From: Bacteroidaceae bacterium
GTDB taxonomy: Bacteria; Bacteroidota; Bacteroidia; Bacteroidales; Bacteroidaceae
Reading direction: 5' to 3'
Length of the DNA: 64,000 nt
Assembly (NCBI GenBank): GCA_017470525.1
Contig: JAFUYM010000053.1
Coordinates: forward strand, 31,981 to 95,980
Shown here: positions 7,276 to 16,869 of the stretch, one piece after another
Position numbering within the stretch: the stretch's first letter is position 1
Layout of the letters: every line of letters starts with the position of its first letter
Translations under genes and position numbers: made by a program
The notes under the pieces: model-generated
The model's database searches: none
What the model saw: the letters and a program-made list of their open reading frames with translations, nothing else
What the model was told of the DNA's origin: nothing

Positions 7276-7893
7276 ATGTGGCTGTTTGATTGGTTTCGGA
7301 AAAAGAAACCCGAAACGTCTGATGAATGTATGAAATACTTGATTGTAGGACTCGGAAATATTGGCAGCGAATACGAAGGTACGCGCCATAATATCGGTTT
7401 CCGAACTGTCGATGCCTTTGCCCGAAAGCAGGGTGCCCAATGGATGGACAAGCGTTATGGAGCCATCGCAAGGACTCGCGTGAAGAATGCGGAACTCATC
7501 TTGCTCAAACCTTCCACCTATATGAACCTGTCGGGACAGGCGGTGCGATATTGGGCACAGCAGGAGAAAATCCCCGTGGAGCGATTGCTGGTCATTGTTG
7601 ACGACCTCAGTTTGCCGGTCGGCAAGGTTCGTATGCGTGGCAGTGGCAGCGATGGTGGACACAACGGACTGAAGAACATCGCCTCCTGTATGATGACCCA
7701 GAATTACCCCCGCATCAAGTTCGGCATTGGCAACGATTTTCCAAAAGGCACACAAATTGATTTTGTGCTTGGTCAGTTCAGCGACGAGGACAACAAAATC
7801 ATAGAGGAAAAACTGGACTATGTAGGTGAGATGATTCAGAGTTTCTGTTTGCAGGGACTTGACCGCACAATGAACCAATATAACAAGAAATAA
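7276..7893 (+). CDS. pth: Peptidyl-tRNA hydrolase
   Basis: Pth releases tRNA from peptidyl-tRNA that has dropped off the ribosome. The conserved core begins at an internal ATG (7330) with [20 protein letters not shown]; the catalytic His is in TRHNIGF, and [12 protein letters not shown] and [18 protein letters not shown] follow, then GGHNGLKNI. The core is of normal length. The frame is open back to an ATG at 7276, which would add 18 residues ([18 protein letters not shown]). I list the longer form because it begins with an ATG and an amphipathic aromatic/basic stretch, but 7330 is where most Pth proteins start. The next gene begins 1 bp after the stop. Confidence 0.93.
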   Translation: MWLFDWFRKKKPETSDECMKYLIVGLGNIGSEYEGTRHNIGFRTVDAFARKQGAQWMDKRYGAIARTRVKNAELILLKPSTYMNLSGQAVRYWAQQEKIPVERLLVIVDDLSLPVGKVRMRGSGSDGGHNGLKNIASCMMTQNYPRIKFGIGNDFPKGTQIDFVLGQFSDEDNKIIEEKLDYVGEMIQSFCLQGLDRTMNQYNKK

Positions 7894-7894
7894 C

Positions 7895-8347
7895 GTGGAA
7901 GCAAGATTAGATAAATGGCTTTGGGCAGCACGCATCTTCAAGACACGCACCATTGCTGCCGATGCTTGCAAGAATGGACGTATAACCATCGGGGGAGTGA
8001 AACAAAAAGCCTCCAAGATGATAAAGGAGGGTGACATCATTGAGGTGCGCAAGCCCCCCATCACCTATTCTTTCAAGGTGCTGAAGGCTATCCAGAACCG
8101 TGTAGGTGCAAAACTGGTGCCCGAAGTGTTGGAAAATGTCACTGCTAAAGAACAACTCGAACTCCTTGAGATGAACCGCATCAGCGGTTTTGTCGGTAGA
8201 GCACGGGGTACAGGTCGTCCAACGAAGAAGGAACGCCGTGACCTTGATGACTTCATCCAACCCGCCTTTTTCGGTGATTTCGACTTCGATTTTGATGAGG
8301 ACGAGGAAGAGGACACTTTCTTTGACGAGGATATCGACATGCAATAA
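7895..8347 (+). CDS. S4-domain RNA-binding protein, Hsp15/HslR family
   Basis: Residues 2-60 form an S4 domain (RLDKWLWAARIFKTRTIAAD, then CKNGRITIGGVKQKASKMI and GDIIEVRK), the hallmark of the ribosome-associated Hsp15 (HslR) family, which in E. coli binds free 50S subunits carrying nascent chains. The middle (GRARGTGRPTKKERRDLDDF) is typical of the family and the C-terminus is a long Asp/Glu/Phe run (residues about 120-148). The start is GTG at 7895, one base after the pth stop, so the two are almost certainly co-translated. Length is 150 residues. Confidence 0.9.
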   Translation: MEARLDKWLWAARIFKTRTIAADACKNGRITIGGVKQKASKMIKEGDIIEVRKPPITYSFKVLKAIQNRVGAKLVPEVLENVTAKEQLELLEMNRISGFVGRARGTGRPTKKERRDLDDFIQPAFFGDFDFDFDEDEEEDTFFDEDIDMQ

Positions 8348-8360
8348 GACTGAACGTGAA

Positions 8361-8429
8361 AGGCGTACCCCTCGGGTACGGCACGCTATACCCCTCGGGT
8401 ACGTTGTGTCGTACCCGAGGGGTACGCCT
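8361..8429. terminator. Three-copy palindrome, bidirectional terminator
   Basis: AGGCGTACCCCTCGGGTACG (8361-8380) and its exact reverse complement (8410-8429) can form a 20-bp stem. A third copy, TACCCCTCGGGTACG, sits in the loop at 8389-8403. Each copy is itself nearly palindromic (GTACCC...GGGTAC). The element lies between convergent genes (S4 protein and pepT), so it can end transcription from both sides; a short T run follows on the plus strand. The nested triple copy is more elaborate than an ordinary terminator. Confidence 0.7.
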
Positions 8430-8465
8430 CTTTATAAGTAATTGGTTGATGTCTTGAGAAAATGA

Positions 8466-9689
8466 TTATGTTCTCAGGTTTTCTGCTGTGATTCTACAGA
8501 TGTTCACTACTGTCATCATGGCTTTCTCCAGACTTTGCACGGGGCAGAACTCGTGGGGACCGTGGAAATTGATGCCGCCAGCGAAGATGTTGGGGCAGGG
8601 AAGCCCTTTGAAGGAGAGTTGGGCACCATCGGTTCCGCCTCGGATGGCACGGACTTGGGGTGTCATGCCAGCCTCGCTGATGGCTTGTTTGGCGATGTCG
8701 ATGATGTACATTTTGTCCTCCAGTTGCTCGCGCATGTTGTAGTATTGGTCTTTCAGTTCCAGGGTGGCGATGTTGCCGTACTTTTCGTTAATGGTTTCCA
8801 CTACGTCGGAGATTTCTGCCTTGCGGCTCTCAAAGTATTCGCGGTCGTGGTCGCGGATGATGAAGGATAGTTGAGATTTTTCGCAGGTGCCGCTGATGTT
8901 GGTGAGGTGGAAGAAACCTTCGTAGCCTTCTGTTGTTTCAGGGGTTTCGTCGGCTGGTAACATGCCCACCAGTTCGGTGGCAATGCGGGCTGCATTGACC
9001 ATCTTGTCTTTGGCATAGCCGGGATGAACGGAGCAACCGTTGATGGTGATTTTAGCAGAGGCGGCATTGAAGTTTTCAAACTCTATTTCGCCGATTTCAC
9101 TGCCATCCATCGTGTAAGCAAATTTGCAGCCAAATTTCTCAACATCAAAGTGATGTGCACCCATTCCGATTTCCTCGTCGGGATTGAAGCCTACGCGGAT
9201 GGTGCCGTGCTGGATGTCGGGATGCTGTTGCAGATAAACCATTGCCTGCACTATTTCGGCAATGCCCGCCTTGTCGTCGGCACCGAGTAGGGTGGTGCCG
9301 TCGGTCACGATGAGGTCTTCCCCCTTGTGGTCGAGTAGTTCAGGGAACTTCTCAGGTGAGGTGACGATGCCTTCGGAAAGGAGGATGTCGCCGCCGTCGT
9401 AATTGGCGACGATGCGTGGTTTCACGTTCTTGCCCGAGGCATCGGGGCTGGTGTCCATGTGGGCAATGAAGCCGATGATAGGCACGGGTGTGTCGGTGTT
9501 GGAGGGCAGGGTGGCATAAAGGTAGCCTAATTCGTCCAATTCCACGTCTTGCAGTCCTTCACGAATCAGTTCTTCTTTCAGGTATTTTGCAAACACCCTT
9601 TGTTTCTCGGTGGAGGGTGTCACCCCTGTGTCCTCCGCCGACTGTGTGTCAAAAGACACGTATTTCAAGAATCTCTCTACAATTTCCAT
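8466..9689 (-). CDS. pepT: Peptidase T (tripeptide aminopeptidase)
   Basis: PepT is an M20 dizinc exopeptidase that removes the N-terminal residue from tripeptides. The 407-residue protein has the metal motif [12 protein letters not shown] (His77, Asp79), the bridging Asp in LLGADDKAG (about 138-139), the Glu pair NPDEEIG (172-173), Asp195 in YTMDGSE and a late His in FHGPHEF. The M20 dimerisation insert lies between. Length is standard. It lies 3 bp downstream of the C1 aminopeptidase gene on the same strand, giving a small peptide-degradation operon that suits a peptide-using anaerobe. Confidence 0.96.
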   Translation of the reverse strand: MEIVERFLKYVSFDTQSAEDTGVTPSTEKQRVFAKYLKEELIREGLQDVELDELGYLYATLPSNTDTPVPIIGFIAHMDTSPDASGKNVKPRIVANYDGGDILLSEGIVTSPEKFPELLDHKGEDLIVTDGTTLLGADDKAGIAEIVQAMVYLQQHPDIQHGTIRVGFNPDEEIGMGAHHFDVEKFGCKFAYTMDGSEIGEIEFENFNAASAKITINGCSVHPGYAKDKMVNAARIATELVGMLPADETPETTEGYEGFFHLTNISGTCEKSQLSFIIRDHDREYFESRKAEISDVVETINEKYGNIATLELKDQYYNMREQLEDKMYIIDIAKQAISEAGMTPQVRAIRGGTDGAQLSFKGLPCPNIFAGGINFHGPHEFCPVQSLEKAMMTVVNICRITAENLRT

Positions 9690-9692
9690 ATT

Positions 9693-11078
9693 TTACTCTT
9701 CACTGCTAAACATGGGGTCCCAGCAAGGCAGCAGTGTGGGTTTCTGCTGGCTGGCTTTCAGAATTTTTTCTGAGGCATATTTCTTGTTGATAACCAGACG
9801 GAACATATAGTTGTCAAACCATTCGTCGGTCATGATGATGTGTCCCTGATGCCCGTAGTTGGCACCCCATGAGTTTTCGACCTCCCACTTGAGAGGTTTT
9901 CCGTTTTCGTCGAGGTCAACAGCCTTGAGCGTCATGGCGTGGGTGGAACCTGAATCGAAGGACTTGATGCGTTGTGCCTTGTCCATGCCGAAGTGTACGC
10001 CAAAGATGGCATCATAGTCGTAGTTGGCAAGGTCGGCAATGCCGCGAGTGCGGTCGAGGAATTTGCTTACGTCGCAAGAGAAGTACATCATAGTGCTGTC
10101 CTTGATGGAAGCGATGGCTGCCTCTTTAATGTCCTCCATTGGAATGTTGAGATACAGCCAGTTATGTCCGTCGTAGGTATGGCGGTCATACTGAATTTCA
10201 TAGGTTTTCCAATACTCACGTGTGGGGTCGTTCATCAGCATGAGGTAGTCGTTCTGCAGGTCTTGTCCGAGAAACTCTTTATAGAAATCTTGGGGAGTGT
10301 ACTTCTTGGGAGGATAGACGGTTTTGCCGTCGCTGTCTTTGGGTGCCCACGTAAATTCGGTGACGGGTGTGCCCAATCCTAATGCAAGCATGTGGTAGAT
10401 TTCAGAAAGGAATTTCTCTTTTTGCGCTTGGAGTGTCTTGTCAGTTGCCTTGCTGTCGACTCTCAGCATCAAGGCATCCTCGCGGAGTTTCCTTTTGAGG
10501 AAGGTGGTGAACTGGCTCGTATTGTTGGATGTGTAGTTTTCGGGCATCACACCTTTGGGAACAATGCCGTATTTTGTCACGAGGTCTGCCACGCCTGTGA
10601 AGGTGCCTCCGTCGGAAAGTGGATTCTGGAAAAGCCACATCACTGTTTGGTCTTCCATCGGCTTCTTCCGTGTGTCGATGATGGCTTGCAGGAAGAGGTT
10701 CGCCTTCTCCAGTTGGTCGTAGAAGAACAGGTAGTTTTGGGAGAACTCGATGCCTTGGGGCAAATGTTGGTCTTTAATCATCTGCGCTCTTAGCATGTTC
10801 ATGCCAGTGAAGAGCCAGCATCTGCCTGACGATTTCTGGTCTGTGATGCCTTTGGATGGAACAGAGTTGGAGAAATAGGTGTCTTGTTCCACCTGATTGT
10901 CTTGGTTGAGTGCCAGTGCAGAAACGGGACCGGCTGCCAATGCATTCTTGATGGCTCGTTCGCTGCCAGAGAGTTTTTGGGTCTGGGCAAAACGGGTGAG
11001 CATCTCTTGCGAAATTCCCTGTGCTGATAATCCTAATGTACAAAACAACAGGGCTGTGGTAAGTGTTGTTTTCTTCAT
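9693..11078 (-). CDS. Secreted C1B aminopeptidase, bleomycin-hydrolase type
   Basis: This is a papain-fold aminopeptidase of the PepC/bleomycin hydrolase family. The triad is visible: Cys87 in QKSSGRCWLF, His in DSGSTHAMTLKAV, and Asn in WEVENSWGANYG. Unlike lactococcal PepC it begins with a signal peptide (MKKTTLTTALLFCTLGLSAQ), so it should act in the periplasm or outside the cell. Length (461 residues) fits the Bacteroidetes form. It is the upstream partner of pepT. The spacing of 3 bp implies one transcript. Confidence 0.92.
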   Translation of the reverse strand: MKKTTLTTALLFCTLGLSAQGISQEMLTRFAQTQKLSGSERAIKNALAAGPVSALALNQDNQVEQDTYFSNSVPSKGITDQKSSGRCWLFTGMNMLRAQMIKDQHLPQGIEFSQNYLFFYDQLEKANLFLQAIIDTRKKPMEDQTVMWLFQNPLSDGGTFTGVADLVTKYGIVPKGVMPENYTSNNTSQFTTFLKRKLREDALMLRVDSKATDKTLQAQKEKFLSEIYHMLALGLGTPVTEFTWAPKDSDGKTVYPPKKYTPQDFYKEFLGQDLQNDYLMLMNDPTREYWKTYEIQYDRHTYDGHNWLYLNIPMEDIKEAAIASIKDSTMMYFSCDVSKFLDRTRGIADLANYDYDAIFGVHFGMDKAQRIKSFDSGSTHAMTLKAVDLDENGKPLKWEVENSWGANYGHQGHIIMTDEWFDNYMFRLVINKKYASEKILKASQQKPTLLPCWDPMFSSEE

Positions 11079-11227
11079 GAAAATGTGTATTGATGTTTGG
11101 TGAATAATTGAATAATCGGAGGCATTTAATGTGTCAAAAAAGTATGACTTAGCACCTCTTAAGGCTTTTCGAGTGCGAAATTAAGGAAAAATCTTTGTAT
11201 TATCATCGTTTATCCGTAAATTATTGC

Positions 11228-11235
11228 TAACTTTG
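11228..11235 (+). promoter_or_regulatory. Probable -7 element of the polysaccharide cluster
   Basis: TAACTTTG matches TAnnTTTG and lies about 80 bp before the first gene of the cluster (11318) in a 239-bp AT-rich gap between divergent genes. No TTTG is found at the ideal spacing, so the activity may depend on an activator; this is inference. Confidence 0.5.
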
Positions 11236-11317
11236 TCCGATTTTTGTGAAAAATTATAATAATAAATGTGAAAGAGTTTCGTTATATATTCTATATATAA
11301 GGAGAATTTGAACGAAG

Positions 11318-11929
11318 ATGAGTTTAGACAAAGAGATATCGAACATTGATGGAATGAATGGGCTTGAAAGGGCGCTGAAGCGTGTGGGAGATGTCGTGGG
11401 AGCCATGCTGTTGCTGGTGGTGCTGTCGCCTGTTTTTCTGTATATATATATCAGGCAGAAGATGGATGGCTCGGGACCAGTCATCTATAGTCAGGAAAGA
11501 ATCGGTAAGGGTGGCAAACCATTTCTGATCTATAAGTTCCGTACAATGGTGGTGGATGCAGAAAGAGATGGTGTGCCGCAATTGGAACAGGAGGATGACC
11601 CACGACTGACTGAATTTGGAAAGGTGTTGCGCAAGCGTCATCTGGATGAACTGCCTCAGATATGGAATGTACTGAAGGGTGATATGTCCTTTGTAGGTTA
11701 TCGGCCCGAACGCCAATATTTTATCGATAAAATCATGGCTCATAACACGGACTACCAGTTGTTGTATCAGTCAACACCTGGTGTCACGTCGATGGCAACC
11801 ATTGAGAATGGTTATACTGACACGATGGAGAAAATGTTGAGGCGTTTAGAGATGGACTTGGATTATTTGAAAAACTGCAGTTTGGGTCTTGATGCCAAAA
11901 TTATCTTCAAAACATTGTTTAATATCTAA
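11318..11929 (+). CDS. Initiating sugar-phosphate transferase, short PglC-like form
   Basis: This monotopic phosphoglycosyl transferase moves a sugar phosphate from a nucleotide sugar to undecaprenyl phosphate to start a glycan repeat. The 203-residue protein has one hydrophobic segment (about residues 27-48), then GPVIYSQERIGKGGKPFLIY with the KFRTM motif, the DDPRLTEFGKVLRKRHLDEL stretch, PQIWNVLKGDMSFVG and RPE. It lacks the four-helix N-terminal part of WcaJ/WbaP. It opens the plus-strand cluster; a second, full-length transferase is at 32472. The sugar specificity cannot be read from sequence. Confidence 0.9.
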   Translation: MSLDKEISNIDGMNGLERALKRVGDVVGAMLLLVVLSPVFLYIYIRQKMDGSGPVIYSQERIGKGGKPFLIYKFRTMVVDAERDGVPQLEQEDDPRLTEFGKVLRKRHLDELPQIWNVLKGDMSFVGYRPERQYFIDKIMAHNTDYQLLYQSTPGVTSMATIENGYTDTMEKMLRRLEMDLDYLKNCSLGLDAKIIFKTLFNI

Positions 11930-11947
11930 ATCTTAATATACCATAAC

Positions 11948-14506
11948 ATGAAGGTGTCCTATCTAAAGAAACTTCTTTTTATAATTGGACTTTCTATGGC
12001 AGTTCTGCCTGCTTTTTCTCAGTCGATGACGGATGAACAGGTGATTCGTTATGTGCAACAGGAGCAAGAGAAGGGTTCTACCCAACAGCAGATTGTGACC
12101 AAGTTGCTTCAAAGAGGTGTGACAACGGAACAATTGCGCCGTATCCGCAAGAAATATCAGGCAGAAAAAGAGAATCTGGGCGCTTCTGACTTGACGGGAA
12201 AGAACGCACAGAAATCCCAGACTCGTCTGCGCCAAGAGCAGCAAGAGAAAGGAGAACTGAATCAGAAAAGGAATCAGTACATGATTCAGTCGCAGATGCG
12301 TGTACAGAATCGTAAGTATGGTACTCGCGAGGAGCGTGAGCAGGCATTGAATGATGAAATTGGTTTCATGGATATAGACTCACTCATTTATTATCAGAAT
12401 TATTTCAAGGATGAGAACGAGGTTTTTGGTCGCAATATCTTCAACAACCAGATGCTGACGTTTGAACCTAACATGAATATGGCTACTCCATCCAATTATC
12501 GTTTGGGGGCAGGTGATGAGGTTATTATTGATGTCTGGGGTGCTTCTCAGGAGACTTTTGATGTGGTGGTTTCACCAGATGGTGTTGTGACTATTGAGGG
12601 AATCGGTCCTTGCAAAATAGGTGGTATGACAGTGGCTGAGGCAACTTCTTACCTCCGTTCGCGATTGGGTAAGTTCTATTCCGATTCGCAGATACAGATT
12701 GCTGTCGGTGAGACACGTAGCATTCAGGTGCAGGTGATGGGTGAGGTGAACATGCCAGGTAATTATACATTGAGTTCTCTTTCTTCAGCCTTCAATGCTT
12801 TGTATGCGGCAGGTGGCATCAGCGATATTGGTACATTGCGTGATATCAAGGTATATCGGCAAGGAAGGGTCGTTGCGTCGATAGACGTTTATGATTATAT
12901 TCTGAATGGTAATTCTCATGGGGATGTGCGACTGGACGATAATGATATTGTGGTGGTTGGTCCTTACGATGCATTGGTTGATATTCGTGGTAAGGTGAAA
13001 CGTCCTATGTTCTATGAGATGAAGAGGAACGAGAGTCTTTCCACGTTGTTGAGTTATACGGGTGGTTTCACGGGCGATGCTTATAAGAAGAGCATTCGTG
13101 TGACCCGCAAGGATGGTGCAGAATATTCGATTCATACGGTGGGTGAATTTGATTGGAGTAACTTTACATTGGCTGATGGCGACTCTGTGTTTGTGGATAG
13201 TGTGATTGCCCGCTATTCGAATATGGTGGAAGTGAGAGGTGCCGTTTTCCACAGTGGCATGTATCAGATGGATGGTAATATCAATACGGTCAGAGAACTC
13301 ATCAAGGCTGCTGAAGGATTGCGTGAAGATGCTTTTACCGCACGTGCTGTGATGCACAGGCAGAAGGAAGACTTGACGCTGGAGGTGTTGGCTGTGGATA
13401 TTAAGGGTATTATGGATGGTTCGGTTGCAGATATTCCATTGCGCAAGAATGATGTGTTGTTCATACCAAGCAAATTGGATATGACGGGCGAGCAGACGCT
13501 GTCAATCACGGGAGAGGTGAATTTCCCTGGGGTATATGTCTATGCAGATAACACGACGATTGAGGACCTGATTTTACAGGCTGGTGGCTTGACGGATGCG
13601 GCCTCAACGGTGAAGGTGGATGTGTATAGGCGCATTGACGACCCGCAGGCATTGGTGGGCAATGAGACTACGGCTGAGACGTTTACGTTTGCTTTGAAAG
13701 AAGGATTTGTTGTGGATGGCGAACCTGGTTTTGTTTTGCAGCCATACGACCAAGTGGCAGTGAGAAAGAGCCCATCTTATACGGAACAACAGAATGTATC
13801 TATTTCTGGTGCTGTCAACTTTGAAGGTTCTTATGCTATGACGAATAAGAATTATCGTTTGAGCGATTTGGTAAAGGCTTGTGGAGGACTGAGTTCTTTG
13901 GGATATGCCAAGGGTGCACGTCTGGAACGAACAATGACGGACGAAGAACGTCAGCAGCAGGAGGCATCGCTCAGAGCCTCACAGATTGCACTTTATGAGG
14001 AGTCGATGCAAGGTGATAACAAGAACTTTGATTTGAACCGTGCAGACTCTCTTTTGCTCATGAAACTGGATGTCGGTACAACTTTCCCTGTGTCCATTGA
14101 CTTGGATAGAGCCATCAAGACACCAGGCTGTGAGGAAGACATCGTGTTGAGAGCAGGTGACAAACTGATTGTTCCTCAGTATTCGTCTATTGTCAAAGTG
14201 AGTGGTGATGTAATGTATCCTATCTCATTGAACTACAAAAAGGGCGAATCGCTCAACTATTATATCAAACGTGCAGGTGGTTATGGCGACAATGCACGAA
14301 AAGCACGTGTATATGCCGTATATATGAATGGTGCGGTAGAATTGATTAACCATAGGAGCAAGAAAGCGGTTGAACCAGGATGTACGATTGTCGTGCCATC
14401 GAAGAAGCAAAAGAACAAGATGACGACTGCCGAATATGCAGCAATGGGAACATCTGCCGCATCTATTGCTACGATGATGGTGACGATTGCTAATATATTG
14501 AAGTAA
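11948..14506 (+). CDS. Polysaccharide export protein with SLBB repeats (Wza-like)
   Basis: The 852-residue protein has a signal peptide (about residues 1-24, ending PAFSQ), a Gln/Lys-rich helical region (25-150), a polysaccharide export domain (from YRLGAGDEVIIDVWGASQET) and then several SLBB-type beta-grasp repeats, each with a pattern like ITGEVNFPGVY...DLILQAGGL (for example near 255, 345, 425, 520, 620, 760). A hydrophobic helix close to the C-terminus (ASIATMMVTIANIL) may insert in the outer membrane as in Wza. It is twice the size of Wza, as is common for Bacteroidetes. It should carry the polymer across the periplasm and outer membrane. Confidence 0.92.
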   Translation: MKVSYLKKLLFIIGLSMAVLPAFSQSMTDEQVIRYVQQEQEKGSTQQQIVTKLLQRGVTTEQLRRIRKKYQAEKENLGASDLTGKNAQKSQTRLRQEQQEKGELNQKRNQYMIQSQMRVQNRKYGTREEREQALNDEIGFMDIDSLIYYQNYFKDENEVFGRNIFNNQMLTFEPNMNMATPSNYRLGAGDEVIIDVWGASQETFDVVVSPDGVVTIEGIGPCKIGGMTVAEATSYLRSRLGKFYSDSQIQIAVGETRSIQVQVMGEVNMPGNYTLSSLSSAFNALYAAGGISDIGTLRDIKVYRQGRVVASIDVYDYILNGNSHGDVRLDDNDIVVVGPYDALVDIRGKVKRPMFYEMKRNESLSTLLSYTGGFTGDAYKKSIRVTRKDGAEYSIHTVGEFDWSNFTLADGDSVFVDSVIARYSNMVEVRGAVFHSGMYQMDGNINTVRELIKAAEGLREDAFTARAVMHRQKEDLTLEVLAVDIKGIMDGSVADIPLRKNDVLFIPSKLDMTGEQTLSITGEVNFPGVYVYADNTTIEDLILQAGGLTDAASTVKVDVYRRIDDPQALVGNETTAETFTFALKEGFVVDGEPGFVLQPYDQVAVRKSPSYTEQQNVSISGAVNFEGSYAMTNKNYRLSDLVKACGGLSSLGYAKGARLERTMTDEERQQQEASLRASQIALYEESMQGDNKNFDLNRADSLLLMKLDVGTTFPVSIDLDRAIKTPGCEEDIVLRAGDKLIVPQYSSIVKVSGDVMYPISLNYKKGESLNYYIKRAGGYGDNARKARVYAVYMNGAVELINHRSKKAVEPGCTIVVPSKKQKNKMTTAEYAAMGTSAASIATMMVTIANILK

Positions 14507-14513
14507 CCAATTG

Positions 14514-15635
14514 ATGATGGACAAGACGTATGATTTCTTAATTGTAGGCACAGGGCTCTTTGGTGCTGTTTCTGCATATTTACTGAAGAAGAAAGGCTAT
14601 TCTGTTCTTCTGATAGATAAGCGTGACCATATTGGTGGCAATGTCTATACAGAGAAAGTGAAGGGTATCAATGTGCATAAATATGGTGCTCATATTTTCC
14701 ATACGAGTAATAAGGAGGTGTGGCAGTTTGTCAATAGTTTTGTAGAGTTTAATCGTTACACAAACTCTCCTGTCGCTAACTATCAAGGTAAACTCTATAA
14801 TCTTCCTTTCAATATGAACACATTCTACCAAATGTGGGGTGTGAAAACTCCTGAAGAGGCGAAGGCAAAGATTGAAGAACAAAAGAAGGAATATCATATT
14901 GAAAATCCGAAGAATCTTGAGGAACAGGCAATCAGTTTGATAGGAAAGGACATCTATGAGGCACTTATCCAAGGTTACACTCAGAAACAATGGGGGCGTA
15001 AATGTACGGATTTGCCTGCTTTCATTATCAAGCGTTTGCCTGTGCGATTCACTTTTGACAATAATTACTTCAACGATAAATATCAAGGCATACCAGAAGG
15101 TGGTTACACAGTTCTGATAGAGAAGATGATTGACGGATGTGATGTCAAACTGGGTATTGATTATTTTGACCAGAAAGAAGAATGGGATGCATGTGCTGAT
15201 AGGGTTATCTACACTGGTGAAATAGATAGATATTTCAATTATCAGTATGGGCATTTGCAATATCGTACGGTTTCCTTCGAGACAGAACTTCTGGAAGGTG
15301 TGGCAAACTATCAGGGTAATGCTGTGGTGAATTACACTGATGCAGAAACGCCATATACGCGTATCATTGAACATAAGCATTTTGAAATGTTTGGACAGGC
15401 GATTACCGATTGTCCCGATACGATTATTTCTCGAGAGTACAGCAAGGAGTGGCAACCTGGTGATGAACCCTATTATCCTGTCAATGATGACAAGAACTCC
15501 GAACTTTATGCAAAATACAAGGCTCTTGCTGACCAGCAGGATAAGGTCATCTTCGGTGGTCGCCTCGCGGAGTACAAATACTACGATATGCATAAAGTGA
15601 TAGAGAGAGCATTCGAGGTGATAGGTGGTATTTAA
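14514..15635 (+). CDS. glf: UDP-galactopyranose mutase
   Basis: Glf converts UDP-galactopyranose to UDP-galactofuranose with reduced FAD, which implies that the exported glycan contains galactofuranose. The 373-residue protein starts with the FAD-binding motif FLIVGTGLFGAVSAYLL, followed by LIDKRDHIGGNVYTE, the KYGAHIFHT motif, QGYTQKQWGRKCTDLP, the YFNYQYGHLQYRT stretch and the C-terminal FGGRLAEYKYYDMHK. I chose the ATG at 14514 (another at 14517) over an upstream TTG. Spacing to the exporter gene is only a few bases. Confidence 0.96.
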   Translation: MMDKTYDFLIVGTGLFGAVSAYLLKKKGYSVLLIDKRDHIGGNVYTEKVKGINVHKYGAHIFHTSNKEVWQFVNSFVEFNRYTNSPVANYQGKLYNLPFNMNTFYQMWGVKTPEEAKAKIEEQKKEYHIENPKNLEEQAISLIGKDIYEALIQGYTQKQWGRKCTDLPAFIIKRLPVRFTFDNNYFNDKYQGIPEGGYTVLIEKMIDGCDVKLGIDYFDQKEEWDACADRVIYTGEIDRYFNYQYGHLQYRTVSFETELLEGVANYQGNAVVNYTDAETPYTRIIEHKHFEMFGQAITDCPDTIISREYSKEWQPGDEPYYPVNDDKNSELYAKYKALADQQDKVIFGGRLAEYKYYDMHKVIERAFEVIGGI

Positions 15636-15672
15636 GACGGATTTCTGTAATATTAAAGGCTAATTGTTTTTT

Positions 15673-16755
15673 ATGGAAGAAAAAGGGAATAATGCTAAAA
15701 TCATAGATTTGCATAAGGTCTGGCGGGCAATGCGGCGCGAAAAGAAACTTTATTATAAAGTGTTGCCGATTGTTTTTGTGCTGTCTTGTGTGTGGATTTT
15801 TCCACAGCCCCGGTATTATGAAACTTCTGTCTCTCTGGCACCAGAATCGGGAGGGGGGGAGAATGGAGGTCTTGCTTCCATTGCATCGTCTTTTGGCTTA
15901 AGCATTGGTGGAATGGATGGTGGTGGAGATGCCATTTACCCAATTTTGTATCCTGAGTTGTTTGAATCTCCGGAATTTTTGGTGAGTTTGTTCGATATAC
16001 AAGTGACAACAGATGATGGTGAACTGACAACAGATTATTACACTTATCTGAGGGAGCATCAAAAGAAGAATTGGTTGACGAAACCTTTTACCGATGCCGT
16101 GCGTTGGATGAAAAAGTTATTTGCAGAAAAACGCCCCGATGTGGGCGGTGGTGCTGCTGGAAAAATCAATCCGTTCAGAATGTCAGAAGATGATGATGCT
16201 TTGATGAATTTGGTGAAGGAGTCCATTAAATGTGCTGTTGATAAGAAAACCGATGTGACGACAATTTCAGTACAAGACCAAGACCCCTTGGTTTGTGCCA
16301 TTATTGCTGATTCTGTGAAACAACGTTTGCAGGATTTCATTATTCAGTATCGGACCAGCAAGGCACGGTTAGATGTGGAATATTATCAAAAATTATCTAC
16401 TCAGGCATTGGCTGATTATGAGGATGCAGTGAAAAAATATAGCGATTATTGTGATTCTCATAAAAATGTCATCTTGCAGGTGAATATTTCCGAACGTGAC
16501 GAGTTGGAGAATAAAATGTCTTCCAAGTTCAACACATACAATGCAATGAATCTCCAAATGGAAGCGGCAAAAGCAAAAGTGCAAGAAAGAACTCCGTCTT
16601 TTACGACGTTGAAGAGTGCTTCTGTGCCTATTAAGCCTGCTGGTCCCAAAAGAATGCTCTTTGTTTTGGGTATGTTGATATTGGCTGCATTCATCACATC
16701 TTTGTATGCAGCAAGAGATGAATTCTTTGTCCAGTCAAATCAGACTTCCCATTGA
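15673..16755 (+). CDS. Wzz-type chain-length determinant protein
   Basis: Polysaccharide co-polymerases of the Wzz family set chain length from the inner membrane. This 360-residue protein has an N-terminal transmembrane helix (about 35-52, VLPIVFVLSCVWIFPQ), a periplasmic region with coiled-coil potential (about 225-295), the conserved SASVPIKPAGPKR motif before the second helix, and a C-terminal helix (MLFVLGMLILAAFITSLYAA). No cytoplasmic tyrosine kinase domain follows. The ATG at 15673 is preferred to a TTG three codons earlier. It sits between glf and the flippase. A second Wzz-like gene is at 34173. Confidence 0.9.
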   Translation: MEEKGNNAKIIDLHKVWRAMRREKKLYYKVLPIVFVLSCVWIFPQPRYYETSVSLAPESGGGENGGLASIASSFGLSIGGMDGGGDAIYPILYPELFESPEFLVSLFDIQVTTDDGELTTDYYTYLREHQKKNWLTKPFTDAVRWMKKLFAEKRPDVGGGAAGKINPFRMSEDDDALMNLVKESIKCAVDKKTDVTTISVQDQDPLVCAIIADSVKQRLQDFIIQYRTSKARLDVEYYQKLSTQALADYEDAVKKYSDYCDSHKNVILQVNISERDELENKMSSKFNTYNAMNLQMEAAKAKVQERTPSFTTLKSASVPIKPAGPKRMLFVLGMLILAAFITSLYAARDEFFVQSNQTSH

Positions 16756-16869
16756 AAGGAATGACAAGTCCATTTCTTGTTACTCTTTGATTGATTCCCG
16801 TCATTGTGGACTGAACAGATATACGTGATGTTCTGATAGATACATAACAAGATACACCTAAGACTTTAT

